32,278 nt of DNA from an uncultured Clostridia bacterium. Its GTDB lineage: Bacteria; Bacillota; Clostridia; Oscillospirales; Acutalibacteraceae. The stretch lies in contig CANPBX010000026.1 in NCBI GenBank assembly GCA_947572385.1, positions 1 to 32,278 of the forward strand, read 5' to 3'. This document shows, in pieces, positions 8,434 to 16,404 of this stretch. The notes beneath the pieces are model-generated. The model saw only the letters and a program-made list of their open reading frames with translations. It was not told the DNA's origin and did not search any database. The position numbers were made by a program, and so were the translations under genes. Position 1 is the first letter of the stretch; each line of letters starts with the position of its first letter.

Positions 8434-8659
8434 GCCCTTTTATAAGATAAGCGCATAAAAACACCTCACTCAAAAAAGTACACTTTTTGTGAGCAGGGTC
8501 TCTTGCGCTTGATTTGCTAAATTATACCATAATATTTACAGTTTTGCAATACTCCATTTTCAAATCATAGGGGAAAATGTCCTCAGACTGCCAGCTTTCA
8601 ATAAGTGTACTATTTGAGAGCCGCTTGTGCGAAATCAAAATTTTCAGGAGGTTTTTAAA
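8434..8659. other. Intergenic stretch between efp and the LRR_5/SLH gene
   Basis: An AT-rich spacer between divergent genes. The only structure seen is an imperfect inverted repeat at 8465-8493 (CTCAC..GTGAG and AAAAAGT..ACTTTTT). No confident promoter for the plus-strand gene and no small gene is visible. Confidence 0.4.
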
Positions 8660-9841
8660 ATGAAAAGGGTTCTATCAGTTCTCTTGGCGCTGTGCCTGGT
8701 TATCGGCGCGGTGCCTGTATTCGCTTTTGCGGCGGATGAAGATTTTGTTATCGAGGACGGCGTGCTTACAAAGTACAATGGCCCCGGCGGGGATGTGGTC
8801 GTCCCGGATGGCGTCACCAGTATCGGAAGAAGTGTTTTTGCGGGCCGCAAAGATATTACCGGTGTGAAATTGCCGGACGGCTTGATAAGTATTGGAATAA
8901 TGTCATTCGAGGGAAGCGGCCTTACCAGCATAGATATGCCGGACAGTGTTACCATTATTAAGGATTCTTCCTTTGCCAGCTGCAGAAAACTAACTGACGT
9001 AAAACTGTCCAACAATCTGAAAACCATTGAGGGATACGCATTTCAATATTGCGAAAGCATTACCACAATAAAGCTCCCCAATAGCATGACCCGTATCCGC
9101 ACGGACGCATTTACACTATGTAAAAACCTTGCAAGCATAGAGATCCCCAAAAGCATTACAGAAATAGAGGCATTTGCTTTTGTTGGATCTAATAATCTTC
9201 GGGATGTGTACTATGCCGGCACGAAGTCAGAGTGGGAGAAAATAAGCAAAGGAAGTAATGAACAGCTGGACAACGCCACCATACATTTTAACAGCGGATC
9301 CCCCGACCCCTCCACCGGCTTCACCGACGTAAGAGCCAACGCATACTATGCCGACGCGGTGAAATGGGCCGTGGAGAACAACATCACCGCCGGGACCGGC
9401 GGCGGGAAGTTCAGCCCCGACAAGACCTGCACCAGAGACCAGATAGTCACCTTCCTGTACCGCTCCAAGAACAGCCCGGCGGTGACTATCACCAGTCAGT
9501 TCACCGATATGCCCAAGAACCAGGAGTTCCAGAAGGCCATAAGCTGGGCTGTGGAGAACAGCATCACTGTGGGCGACGGCAAAGGCCACTTCCTTCCGGC
9601 GAAGGGCTGCACCCGCGCCGAAGCCATGACGTTTATCTGGCGGGCGGCCGGAAAGCCGGAGCCCCAAGCCGTGGCGGGCTTTACTGATATGCCCTCCAAC
9701 TCCGACTTCCAGAAGGCCATAAGCTGGGCGTCTGAAAACGGCATCACCAGCGGCGTCGGCGGCAATAGGTTCGGGTCCAACCGGACCTGCACCCGCGGTC
9801 AGATAGTGACGTTCCTGTATAACGCGCGGAGCATATTTTAA
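8660..9841 (+). CDS. Secreted LRR_5 (BspA-like) protein with three SLH domains
   Basis: A surface protein of 393 aa. It has a signal peptide (MKRVLSVLLALCLVIGA, cleavage near AFAA). From about residue 30 to 195 there are five to six BspA-type leucine-rich repeats of about 23 residues with the pattern I.(S/A)F.xC.xLTxIxLP. Three SLH repeats occupy about residues 220-393 (FTDVRANAYY, FTDMPKNQEF, FTDMPSNSDF), which would anchor it to secondary wall polymer. ATG 8660 is chosen because it follows AGGAGG at normal spacing; an upstream in-frame ATG at 8627 has no ribosome site. Codon use changes between the two halves: the LRR part is AT-richer and the SLH part is GC-rich, suggesting domain shuffling. 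Its ligand is unknown. Confidence 0.88.
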   Translation: MKRVLSVLLALCLVIGAVPVFAFAADEDFVIEDGVLTKYNGPGGDVVVPDGVTSIGRSVFAGRKDITGVKLPDGLISIGIMSFEGSGLTSIDMPDSVTIIKDSSFASCRKLTDVKLSNNLKTIEGYAFQYCESITTIKLPNSMTRIRTDAFTLCKNLASIEIPKSITEIEAFAFVGSNNLRDVYYAGTKSEWEKISKGSNEQLDNATIHFNSGSPDPSTGFTDVRANAYYADAVKWAVENNITAGTGGGKFSPDKTCTRDQIVTFLYRSKNSPAVTITSQFTDMPKNQEFQKAISWAVENSITVGDGKGHFLPAKGCTRAEAMTFIWRAAGKPEPQAVAGFTDMPSNSDFQKAISWASENGITSGVGGNRFGSNRTCTRGQIVTFLYNARSIF

Positions 9842-9858
9842 AAGCAGCATAACTACAA

Positions 9859-9890
9859 AAGAGGGGCGCATACAGCGCCCCTCTTGCTTT
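9859..9890. terminator. Bidirectional terminator
   Basis: The 11-bp arms AAGAGGGGCGC (9859-9869) and GCGCCCCTCTT (9875-9885) pair perfectly, with a T-rich tract after and an A tract before. It separates the converging LRR/SLH and peptidase genes. Confidence 0.8.
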
Positions 9891-9916
9891 GGCTTCTACG
9901 TATAAGCTTTGCCTGC

Positions 9917-10996
9917 TTACAGCTCGATAAGCTCTTTAGGAGACTTTGTAAGGCTCCTGCACCCGTCCTCCGTAATGAGCAGCATATCCTCTATCCTGAC
10001 GCCGTACTTCGCCGGCAGGTATATGCCGGGCTCGTCGGTTATCACCATTCCCTCGGCGCACACGGTATCGTCCTTTGAGGAGAACGCCGGCCACTCGTGT
10101 ATCTCGAAGCCGACCCCATGGCCCAGGCCGTGGCCGAAGGTGCCGGGATAGTCCTTCTCAATGATATCCCTTGCTATCTTGTCCACGTCCTTGCAGAGCA
10201 TTCCCGGCTTCACAGCGTCTATGACCGCCAGCTGGGCCTCCAGGACAGTCTCGTAGACCTTCCTCTGCTCGTCGCTCACCTTGCCGAAGGCAACGGTGCG
10301 GGTCATGTCAGAGTGGTAGCCGTCCAGAAGCGCGCCGGTGTCCATGGTGATGAAGTCGCCCTTCTGCACGGTGTTCTGGCTTGGCACCGCGTGGCACTGG
10401 GAGCCGCTCCTGCCCGCGGCCACGATAAGGTCGAAGGCCACGCCGTCGGCGCCGTTTTTGCGCATGAAGAACTCTATCTCCAGGGCCAGCTCCCGCTCGG
10501 TCACGCCCTCCTTAATAAAGGGCAGTATATGCTCAAAAGCCGCGTCGGTAATGGCCTGGGAGGCCTCTATCTTTTTGACCTCCTCCGGGGACTTTATCAT
10601 CCGCTGGTCCTTTATGGCGTTGTCCAGGGTCTCGTCCAGGACCACCTCGATGCCCTTCTCGTTAAAGGCCTTCTCGAACTTCCTTGAGTCGGCTACGGAG
10701 AGCTTGTTTATCTCCATATAGACCTGCTTCACGCCGTCCTGCTCCATGAGCTCGCAGAGCTTCTCCACAAAATTCTTGAAGCCCACCACAGTGCAGTTTT
10801 TGGCGCTGTAGCCTGCCGCCTCCTCATAGCGGAAGTCCTGCAGGAGGTACGCGCCCTCCGCGGTGATCAGCAGCGCCCCGGCGTCCGAGGGGAACTCCGT
10901 GAAGTACCGGCGGTTGCGCTCGGAGTACACCATAACGCCCTTCTGCCTGTCCCCGGCGATGAGCCTGTCGCGTATGCGCTCAACAGGGTTTTTCAT
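9917..10996 (-). CDS. M24-family Xaa-Pro peptidase
   Basis: A 359-aa cytosolic metallopeptidase of the Xaa-Pro aminopeptidase/dipeptidase group. Residues 1-130 form the creatinase-like N-terminal domain. The rest is the pita-bread fold with all five dinuclear-metal ligands recognisable: Asp in MDTGALLDG, Asp in SDMTRT, His in GHGLGHGVG, Glu in TDEPGIY and Glu in RIEDML. It releases N-terminal residues next to proline; aminopeptidase versus dipeptidase activity cannot be decided. The start ATG overlaps the stop of the upstream phosphatase gene (ATGA), so the two are translationally coupled. The neighbouring efp also concerns proline, but this may be coincidence. Confidence 0.92.
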   Translation of the reverse strand: MKNPVERIRDRLIAGDRQKGVMVYSERNRRYFTEFPSDAGALLITAEGAYLLQDFRYEEAAGYSAKNCTVVGFKNFVEKLCELMEQDGVKQVYMEINKLSVADSRKFEKAFNEKGIEVVLDETLDNAIKDQRMIKSPEEVKKIEASQAITDAAFEHILPFIKEGVTERELALEIEFFMRKNGADGVAFDLIVAAGRSGSQCHAVPSQNTVQKGDFITMDTGALLDGYHSDMTRTVAFGKVSDEQRKVYETVLEAQLAVIDAVKPGMLCKDVDKIARDIIEKDYPGTFGHGLGHGVGFEIHEWPAFSSKDDTVCAEGMVITDEPGIYLPAKYGVRIEDMLLITEDGCRSLTKSPKELIEL

Positions 10997-11499
10997 TTTA
11001 TTACATCCTCTCTCACTTTAAATTTATTTCTAAGCCCTTGCTCAAAGTGCCTTCGCGCCCTGAAGGTCCAGCCCTCCTCGGGCTCGAGGGGCTCCAGCAG
11101 CACGGATCTCATCCCGCACATATTTGCCCCTATCACATCGGTAAAGATCTGATCCCCGATTATAACGCAGTCCCGGCACCGAAGCCCCAGCATTTTTGCC
11201 GCCCGCACATAGCCGAAAGGCAGCGGCTTCATAGCAAAGCTGATGTACGGCAGCCCAAACCTTGCGGCAAATGCCGACACCCTCTTTTTATAGTTATTGG
11301 ACACTATCACCACTTTGTACCCAGCCCGGGACAGCTCCCCGGTCCACTCCAGCGCGCCCTCGGCGGGCTCGTGGGATGTATAGGTGGCGATGGTGTTGTC
11401 CACGTCCAGCAGCACAGCCTTCGCTCCCAGGCGCCTTAAAAGCTCCGGACCCACGTCCCGGGCCCTCGGCTTCACGGCTGTCGGTATGAACACTCCCAT
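10993..11499 (-). CDS. YqeG-family HAD (IIIA) phosphatase
   Basis: A 168-aa HAD hydrolase. The catalytic DxDxT loop is seen in LLDVDNTIA (motif I), motif II as VIVSNN, the conserved Lys in FAMKPLPFG, and motif III as IIGDQIFTDVIGAN. This pattern and length match the YqeG family (related to phosphatidylglycerophosphate phosphatases such as GEP4). The physiological substrate in bacteria is unsettled. The start ATG lies 12 bases after AGGAGG, a rather long spacing. The gene overlaps the peptidase gene by ATGA and forms a two-gene operon after the rpsU terminator. Confidence 0.9.
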   Translation of the reverse strand: MGVFIPTAVKPRARDVGPELLRRLGAKAVLLDVDNTIATYTSHEPAEGALEWTGELSRAGYKVVIVSNNYKKRVSAFAARFGLPYISFAMKPLPFGYVRAAKMLGLRCRDCVIIGDQIFTDVIGANMCGMRSVLLEPLEPEEGWTFRARRHFEQGLRNKFKVREDVIK

Positions 11500-11529
11500 G
11501 ATTTGTCGCGCCCTCCTGTCCCCAAGAAA

Positions 11530-11565
11530 AAGGCGGGCGCCAACACCATGCGGAGCGCCCGCCTT
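11530..11565 (-). terminator. rpsU terminator
   Basis: The arms AAGGCGGGCGC (11530-11540) and GCGCCCGCCTT (11555-11565) pair perfectly. On the minus strand the hairpin is followed by TTTTC. A second inverted repeat, AGCGAGGGG/CCCCTCGCT (11619-11627 and 11647-11655), overlaps the rpsU stop codon. Confidence 0.8.
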
Positions 11566-11654
11566 TCATCAGGTCTGCAGCTTAACAGCAGACGGAGCAT
11601 ACAGCCCGCGCGCCCTGCAGCGAGGGGCCTGCACTCCGCTTCCCGACCCCTCGC

Positions 11655-11831
11655 TTACTTGTACTTGCGCTTGCGGGCCGCTTCGGACTTCTTCTTACGC
11701 TTGACGGAGGGCTTTTCATAAGCCTCCCGCTTGCGAACTTCCTGGATAACGCCAGCGCGGGCGCACTGCTTCTTAAAGCGCCGCAGAGCACTGTCCAGGG
11801 ACTCATTTTCCTTGAGCCGTATCTCAGCCAT
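11655..11831 (-). CDS. rpsU: 30S ribosomal protein S21
   Basis: A 58-aa basic protein. It begins [20 protein letters not shown], continues with [16 protein letters not shown], and ends in a Lys/Arg-rich tail ([15 protein letters not shown]). Sequence and length are typical of bS21, which sits on the small subunit near the anti-Shine-Dalgarno helix. The start ATG follows GGGAGGG at 7 bases. It has its own near-consensus promoter and terminator, so it is transcribed alone. Confidence 0.96.
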   Translation of the reverse strand: MAEIRLKENESLDSALRRFKKQCARAGVIQEVRKREAYEKPSVKRKKKSEAARKRKYK

Positions 11832-11904
11832 TCATATCCCTCCCATCCGCCTAAAAGGCAGGGGTGTGCGATGCGATACTTGAAAAGTATACTACAACAT
11901 AAAC

Positions 11905-11933
11905 ATTATAGCTCCAACCCCCGGGCTTGTCAA
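11905..11933 (-). promoter_or_regulatory. rpsU consensus sigma-A promoter
   Basis: TTGACA (11928-11933), exactly 17 bp and TATAAT (11905-11910) on the minus strand: a perfect consensus, fitting a highly expressed ribosomal gene. The leader is about 65 nt. Confidence 0.85.
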
Positions 11934-12029
11934 CCCCCCATGAGAAGACTTTTTTGCAATGTTACGGAATGTTCACGGATTCTTCATGATTCGTGTAAAT
12001 ACGCCAGAGAAAACTCCCGGCCCCGCCAG

Positions 12030-12473
12030 TCACTTTCCGTCCCTCATGCTCTTCTTCCTCCCCAAGGCCTCGTCGTACTTCTTGCCCAGCACCCTGAAAT
12101 ATATCTCGAACCCCAAGCAGAGCACCACGAAGGCTATGAAGAATATCACCACAAAGGACACCCACGCCCCCAGGTCGCCCATTGGGAACCACTTGAATGC
12201 CCAGGCAAAGCCGGAGCAGACTCCGTATATGAGCCCCATGAATATCACAAGGCGCAGCCAGTAGCTGGGCTTTTTCAGCACCTGGCCGGAGAAGAAAACA
12301 TACTGCAATAGGGTGATTATTCCGCACATGGCAAGCATCTGGACGACGAGGGAATAGCGGATATACTCCCCGCCGCAGAGCCAGTCGATGAACATATAGA
12401 TACATATAGCTCCTGTGAAGCTCAGGCACCCCCAGGTCTTGAGCTCGCCTATAAATTTCAGAAATTTTTTCAT
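12030..12473 (-). CDS. DUF3021-type four-TM membrane protein
   Basis: A 147-aa membrane protein with four hydrophobic segments at about residues 17-33, 43-62, 72-92 and 103-127. Length, topology and its position directly behind a LytTR gene match DUF3021 proteins. In streptococcal LytTR regulatory systems (HdrRM, BrsRM) the membrane partner restrains the LytTR activator, so the same role is inferred here. The start ATG follows GGGAGG, 39 bp after the LytTR gene, in an operon. No catalytic motif is visible. Confidence 0.7.
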   Translation of the reverse strand: MKKFLKFIGELKTWGCLSFTGAICIYMFIDWLCGGEYIRYSLVVQMLAMCGIITLLQYVFFSGQVLKKPSYWLRLVIFMGLIYGVCSGFAWAFKWFPMGDLGAWVSFVVIFFIAFVVLCLGFEIYFRVLGKKYDEALGRKKSMRDGK

Positions 12474-12512
12474 ATTATATTCAGCCTCCCTTTCAAATCG
12501 GACCTTTTAAAG

Positions 12513-12962
12513 TCAAAGCCCCAGCCGCTCCCTCAGCCCCGGAGCGTACTGTCTTGACACATAAACTGCCTCGCCGTTATCCATGGCGAGCCTTATCCTC
12601 CCGCCCATGTCCGGCCGCAGTGACTTTATGGCGTTGAAGTTCACCAGCGCCGATTTTGAGGCCCTGAAGAAGTCCCTTGCACGCAGGCGCTCCTCCAGCT
12701 CCCAGAGCCGCAGCTCAGTCTCATAGACACCCTCGGCAGTGTATAGGAACGTGCGCTTGTCGGCAGTGTCGGCATAGAGCACCTTCGCAGGGTCCAGCAG
12801 GTATGTCTGCCCCTCCAGCCGCCCGGTGAGCTTGCCGGTCCCTTCAGCCTCCAGCTCACTGAGCTTAGCAACCACCCTCGCCGCGTCCCCTCCGGCCTTG
12901 CCGCACCGCACCACGACCTCTGTCTCCACAAGCCCCGGCACCGATTCCACCCGAATTTTCAT
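12513..12962 (-). CDS. LytTR-domain transcriptional regulator
   Basis: A 149-aa protein. Residues 1-50 are a short unassigned N-terminal part. From about residue 52 comes a LytTR DNA-binding domain: ILYAD-like VLYADTADKRTFLYT, then LWELEERLRARDFFRASKSALVNFNAIKSL and a C-terminal VYVSRQYAPGLRERL. There is no receiver domain, so it is not a classic response regulator. The start ATG at 12962 is favoured, with a purine-rich GAAGGTGG before it; a longer in-frame extension to 13274 crosses the promoter and is rejected. It heads an operon with the DUF3021 protein and probably regulates that operon. Confidence 0.8.
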   Translation of the reverse strand: MKIRVESVPGLVETEVVVRCGKAGGDAARVVAKLSELEAEGTGKLTGRLEGQTYLLDPAKVLYADTADKRTFLYTAEGVYETELRLWELEERLRARDFFRASKSALVNFNAIKSLRPDMGGRIRLAMDNGEAVYVSRQYAPGLRERLGL

Positions 12963-12999
12963 TTTCCGCCACCTTCTCGTTTTCTGCAGCTGCAAACAT

Positions 13000-13028
13000 A
13001 GTATAGCCCCTTGCCATGGTTTGCGCAA
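13000..13028 (-). promoter_or_regulatory. Promoter of the LytTR-DUF3021 operon
   Basis: TTGCGC (13023-13028), 17 bp and TATACT (13000-13005) on the minus strand. An inverted repeat CCCCTTGC/GCAAGGGG (13007-13014 and 13025-13032) sits over the spacer and -35. Confidence 0.6.
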
Positions 13029-13259
13029 GGGGTTTTTCCTGACCTGCACTGGATACGGCGTAAGAGGATAAATGCTGGCGGTAAGACGAGGATAAATTGA
13101 CAGGATCAAGCACGGCTGATATGATGAAGCCGCTTTCACCCGAATGAACTCCGAAAGTGGAGAGTGGGTAAGGCTTTTGGCGAACCTTAAGGACCACTTA
13201 TATATGGTATTATACTGCGCTCTCTTAAATACGACCCCCCTTTTGCCCCCCTCCGGATA
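13029..13259. other. Gene-free stretch between divergent LytTR and acyltransferase genes
   Basis: No coding region is supported. On the plus strand the inverted repeat at 13007-13032 followed by TTTTT looks like a terminator. A good plus-strand promoter, TTGACA (13097-13102), 17 bp and TATGAT (13120-13125), has no gene directly after it. The downstream 130 bp contain short pairings (CTTTC/GAAAG, AAGG/CCTT) and could be a leader or small RNA; I recognise no known RNA family. Confidence 0.35.
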
Positions 13260-13287
13260 TTGACAACTCCCCACAATATGCTATAAT
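13260..13287 (+). promoter_or_regulatory. Promoter of the acyltransferase gene
   Basis: TTGACA (13260-13265), 16 bp and TATAAT (13282-13287), 33 bp before the GTG start. Confidence 0.7.
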
Positions 13288-13320
13288 AACCGAAATAGCT
13301 CCGAAAAGGACTGATACACC

Positions 13321-14361
13321 GTGAAACGCGATCTGACTATCGATATACTGCGGCTGGCGGCAGCCTTTGCCGTTGTGTGCCTGCACAATTTCAGCGGCTC
13401 GGGGGTGGCGGGCGCTGAGGAGACCGTAGCGCTGGCGCGGTTTGCTGTGCCCCTTTTCTTCCTGTTCTCCGGGTATTTCTGCGCCGTTATGTCACGGGAA
13501 AGAAAGCTCCGCCAGATATTGCGCATATTTGCCTGGGCAGTGTTAGCAAACCTCTGTTATCTGGCCCTGGACCTCTCCCGTCAGTCCAACGAATTCCTTA
13601 TAAAATTGCGGATGCAGCAGATATTCCCGGAGGGTTCCGTAAAAAATCTGCTGCTCTTTAATGAGTCGCCTATCAGCGCGCACCTTTGGTTTTTGGGGGC
13701 GTTTCTGTACATCCTTATACTGGACCTCCTGCTGGGCTGGCTCTTTGATAAGCTCCCCCAATGGGTGAAATGGGGCTTTACCATAGCCCTGCTCCTGGGC
13801 GGCCTCACCCTCTATCAGCTTCTCACCCGGAATCCCGAGGTTAATTTCCATCTCTGCCACTACCGCAACTTCCTGCTCTTCGGCATGCCGTTCTTCCTTA
13901 TAGGCAAGCTCATAAGGACCAGCTCATTTGATAAGCTCAAAATATCCGGGTTCCTCTACCCGTCCCTGCTGTTTTTCGCCGCGACGCTCACCATCTTCGA
14001 GTACCGGGCCCTGGGAGCCTGGGAGCTGTATACCGGCTCCATAGCCACCACGCTCCTGCTGGCGCATCTGGCGCTCAGATACCCGCTCACGGACGCGCCA
14101 AATGCTGTGCGGGCCATAGCCTGGCTGGGCCGGGAGACGGCATTTACAGTGTACATCATACATATATACTTCCTGGACCTTATCAGGGGCATATACTGGG
14201 CCAATCACCCCTGGCAGTTTGAGTTCGGGGTGTACCATATGATACCGCTGCTGGTGTTCGTCATATCCATGGCAGCTGCCCTGCTGATAGCCTTTGCAAG
14301 AATCGGGGCTAAAAAGCTCCTCGCTAAAACCATGAAAAAGCGTGCCCGGGCACAGGAATAG
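13321..14361 (+). CDS. Acyltransferase family 3 membrane protein
   Basis: A 346-aa polytopic membrane protein of the acyltransferase-3 (OafA/WecH-like) group. The N-terminus MKRDLTIDILRLAAAFAVVCLHN contains the family's conserved Arg in DILR and the His at the end of TM1. About ten hydrophobic segments follow. Such enzymes O-acylate surface carbohydrates; the acceptor here is unknown. The start is GTG 13321, 10 bases after AAAGGA. It converges with the sigK C-terminal half, leaving only 2 bp between stop codons. A hairpin within the sigK tail probably terminates it. Confidence 0.85.
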   Translation: MKRDLTIDILRLAAAFAVVCLHNFSGSGVAGAEETVALARFAVPLFFLFSGYFCAVMSRERKLRQILRIFAWAVLANLCYLALDLSRQSNEFLIKLRMQQIFPEGSVKNLLLFNESPISAHLWFLGAFLYILILDLLLGWLFDKLPQWVKWGFTIALLLGGLTLYQLLTRNPEVNFHLCHYRNFLLFGMPFFLIGKLIRTSSFDKLKISGFLYPSLLFFAATLTIFEYRALGAWELYTGSIATTLLLAHLALRYPLTDAPNAVRAIAWLGRETAFTVYIIHIYFLDLIRGIYWANHPWQFEFGVYHMIPLLVFVISMAAALLIAFARIGAKKLLAKTMKKRARAQE

Positions 14362-14363
14362 CG

Positions 14364-14720
14364 CTACCCCTCCTCAAAGCGGGCCCTAAGCTTCTCCAGG
14401 GCCCGCTTCTCTATCCTGGAAACATAGGAGCGGGAGATACCCAGCTTCGCCGCCACCTCCCGTTGGGGCAGCGCCTTGCGCCCCCCGAGCCCATAGCGCA
14501 TGACTATCACATTGCGCTCCCGCGGCTCCAGGGCGGGCAGGTAGCCGTAGAGCTGCTCCGACTTCATGCGCAGGTCCAAATCGTCCACCACCGTGTCCTC
14601 GGCTGCCATGGTGTCCATAAGCGTCAGGGCACCGCCGTCCCGGTCGGATTCAATGGGCTCGTTGATGGACACATCCCGGGCGGTCTTGCGGCCCCAGCGG
14701 AAGGACATGAGGATTTCATT
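14364..14720 (-). CDS. sigK: Sigma-K, C-terminal part (spoIIIC-like half of split sigK)
   Basis: This half encodes the last 117 residues of sigma-K, from ENEILM onwards: the linker ARDVSINEPIESDRDGG and region 4 with the helix-turn-helix PQREVAAKLGISRSYVSRIEKRAL. It has no ribosome site of its own, and its frame is closed by a TGA about 15 bp before the core. The true N-terminal part is at 24,371-24,715, also on the minus strand. The five bases AATGA (14716-14720 on the plus strand as TCATT) are repeated there, and joining at this core restores the reading frame. B. subtilis has the same arrangement (spoIVCB/spoIIIC), where a serine recombinase joins the halves in the mother cell. Sigma-K directs late mother-cell genes for coat, cortex and lysis. 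Confidence 0.95.
   Translation of the reverse strand, partial: NEILMSFRWGRKTARDVSINEPIESDRDGGALTLMDTMAAEDTVVDDLDLRMKSEQLYGYLPALEPRERNVIVMRYGLGGRKALPQREVAAKLGISRSYVSRIEKRALEKLRARFEEG
14377..14412 (+). terminator. Candidate terminator of the acyltransferase gene, inside sigK
   Basis: The arms AAGCGGGCCCT (14377-14387) and AGGGCCCGCTT (14398-14408) are perfect and followed by CT-rich sequence on the plus strand. They lie in the codons for the last residues of sigma-K. Confidence 0.4.
14716..14720 (-). other. Recombination core of the skin element, sigK 3' side
   Basis: The core AATGA (minus strand) is shared with 24,384-24,388. The element side has ATGTGA (plus-strand positions 14729-14734), which becomes one arm of a dyad when the element circularises. 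AATGA is also the crossover core I recall for the B. subtilis skin element. Confidence 0.85.
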
Positions 14721-14733
14721 TGCTACCCTCACA

Positions 14734-16404
14734 TTAGAGAATCAAATCTGGGACAGTTGTATAGTCCACGTCCCCTTCCGCGCCGAACAGCACCACATGG
14801 GCCAAATTACCGTCCCAGACCACCTTCTGCACGATGGTGCGGATGGCGGCGCGCTTTTCCTCTATTGACAGCAGGTCTATGGTGGTGCGGAAACTGCTGA
14901 GCATTTGGGTGAGTATGTCAAACTCCTCCGTACTTAGTTCATTTTGAGATGTAAGGCCCTCCAACTCGGTGATTCGGGCTTGGAGGGCTTCTTTCTGTGC
15001 GGTCAGCTCGTCAATGCGCTTTGCAACCTGATTCTTGGCGGCTGCACTGTTCAGCTCGGCGAGGGAATCAACTAAGGCGGTGAGCTTGGTTTCTACGTCC
15101 GCACATTCTTTGCGGAGTGCTGCTAACCGCTCGTCATACCCGGCCCGGTCGCCGGAATAAAAGCTCCTGCTCTTTTCCAGGAGCTTCACGAAAGTTGACT
15201 TATCCTCGGTAAGGCCCTTGATTTCCTCAATCACGGCGGCGTCCAGCCGGTTGCCGCTGACGTTCTTCTGGGCGCACTGGCTCCCCTGGCTATGCTCCTT
15301 GCGCTTGCAGATGTAGGTGTATAGTGGCTGGCCGTCCGGCCCCAGGCGCTTGGAGGTCTTGGGGTACATCCGGCTGCCGCAGGAGCAGAACAGCAGGCCG
15401 GTAAGGAGGGCCTGGTTGCTCCTGGGCTTGCGGTAGGACTTGGAGCGGTTCTGCTCCAGGCTCGCCTGCACCTTCACCCACTCGCGTCCCGGTATCAGCC
15501 CCTCATGCTGGCCCACGGTGACGATCCACTCATTGACCGGCAGGTAGACAGTGGCCCGGCCCTTCTCCTGGTCAGTGCGGTTGTAGGCGAGAATACCGTG
15601 GGCGCTGTCAAAGTCGGCAGGAGAGGAGAACAGGTCGGCCTCGTTCTCTGTGAAATATTGGTATGCCTCCCGGTCGGCTATCAGGTAGACCGGGTTTTGC
15701 AGGATATTCTTGACAGCAAACCGGGTGAAGTCCCGGCCCGTCTTGGTCTTGATATTCTGGCGGCGGAGCTCGGCCTCGGTCTTGGAGAGGGAGTCGGTCT
15801 CGGCGTAGAGAGCGAAAATTTCCTTGACCAGTCCGGCCTCCTCCGGGATAAGCCGGAGCTTGCAGGCTTTGCGTGCCTTGCCGTCCACCGTGACAGTCCG
15901 GACGCTCTTGGAGGCGTAGCCGGTGGGGGTGTTGCCTCCCAGCCAGCGGCCGGTCTTGGCCAGCTCGTGCATGTTGTCCCGGATGCGCTCGGCGATGGTC
16001 TCCCGCTCCAGCTGGGAGAACACGGAGGCTATGTACATCATGGCCCGGCCCATGGGACTGCCGGTGTCGAACTGCTCCCGAATGGAGATGAAGGCCACAT
16101 TCAAGCGGCTCAGCTCCTCAATGAGCGCCGAGAAGTCGCTGATGTTGCGGCTGATACGGTCAAGGCGGTAGACCACGATGGCGCTGATCTCGTGGTTGCG
16201 GGCGGCTTTCAGCATCTGCTGGAAGGCCGGGCGGTTCAGGTTGCCGCCGGAGAAGCCCTCGTCCTCGAAGATTAGGGCGGTGCGGGCGGCCTCCTTGCCG
16301 GAGTGCAGTGCGATGTATTCGCGGCAGAGGTCGATCTGGTTGCCGATGCTTTCGCCTTTGCCTGTGAATTTGGATTTGCGGGAGTAGATGGCGGTGGGGG
16401 ACAT
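14734..16404 (-). CDS. spoIVCA: Large serine recombinase of the skin element (SpoIVCA type)
   Basis: A 556-aa large serine recombinase that should excise the element and rebuild sigK. Residues 4-150 are the resolvase catalytic domain: AIYSRKS carries the likely nucleophile S11, and VVYRLDRISRNISDF the conserved arginines. The recombinase DNA-binding domain spans about 165-275 (NTPTGYASK, NPVYLIA). A zinc ribbon follows at about 325-370 (LLFCSCGSRMY and ICKRKEHSQGSQC). A coiled coil occupies about 385-480. ATG 16404 follows AAAGGAG. The stop codon is only 13 bp from the core, so gene and site form one unit. In B. subtilis the gene is under sigma-E and SpoIIID; no clear sigma-E promoter is visible here. 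The symbol is assigned from family plus context. Confidence 0.92.
   Translation of the reverse strand: MSPTAIYSRKSKFTGKGESIGNQIDLCREYIALHSGKEAARTALIFEDEGFSGGNLNRPAFQQMLKAARNHEISAIVVYRLDRISRNISDFSALIEELSRLNVAFISIREQFDTGSPMGRAMMYIASVFSQLERETIAERIRDNMHELAKTGRWLGGNTPTGYASKSVRTVTVDGKARKACKLRLIPEEAGLVKEIFALYAETDSLSKTEAELRRQNIKTKTGRDFTRFAVKNILQNPVYLIADREAYQYFTENEADLFSSPADFDSAHGILAYNRTDQEKGRATVYLPVNEWIVTVGQHEGLIPGREWVKVQASLEQNRSKSYRKPRSNQALLTGLLFCSCGSRMYPKTSKRLGPDGQPLYTYICKRKEHSQGSQCAQKNVSGNRLDAAVIEEIKGLTEDKSTFVKLLEKSRSFYSGDRAGYDERLAALRKECADVETKLTALVDSLAELNSAAAKNQVAKRIDELTAQKEALQARITELEGLTSQNELSTEEFDILTQMLSSFRTTIDLLSIEEKRAAIRTIVQKVVWDGNLAHVVLFGAEGDVDYTTVPDLIL

Noticed and set aside
10097-10687. 196-aa plus-strand frame opposite the M24 peptidase
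   Set aside because: All M24 metal ligands are in the minus frame; the plus frame has no recognisable features.
12513-13274. N-terminal extension of the LytTR gene to 13274
   Set aside because: It would cross the TTGCGC-17-TATACT promoter and a hairpin; the ATG at 12962 gives a normal LytTR protein.
14364-14732. Sigma-K C-terminal half as a stand-alone small sigma-like gene starting at GTG 14732
   Set aside because: No ribosome site, lacks region 2, and the remaining part with the matching core is at 24,371-24,715.
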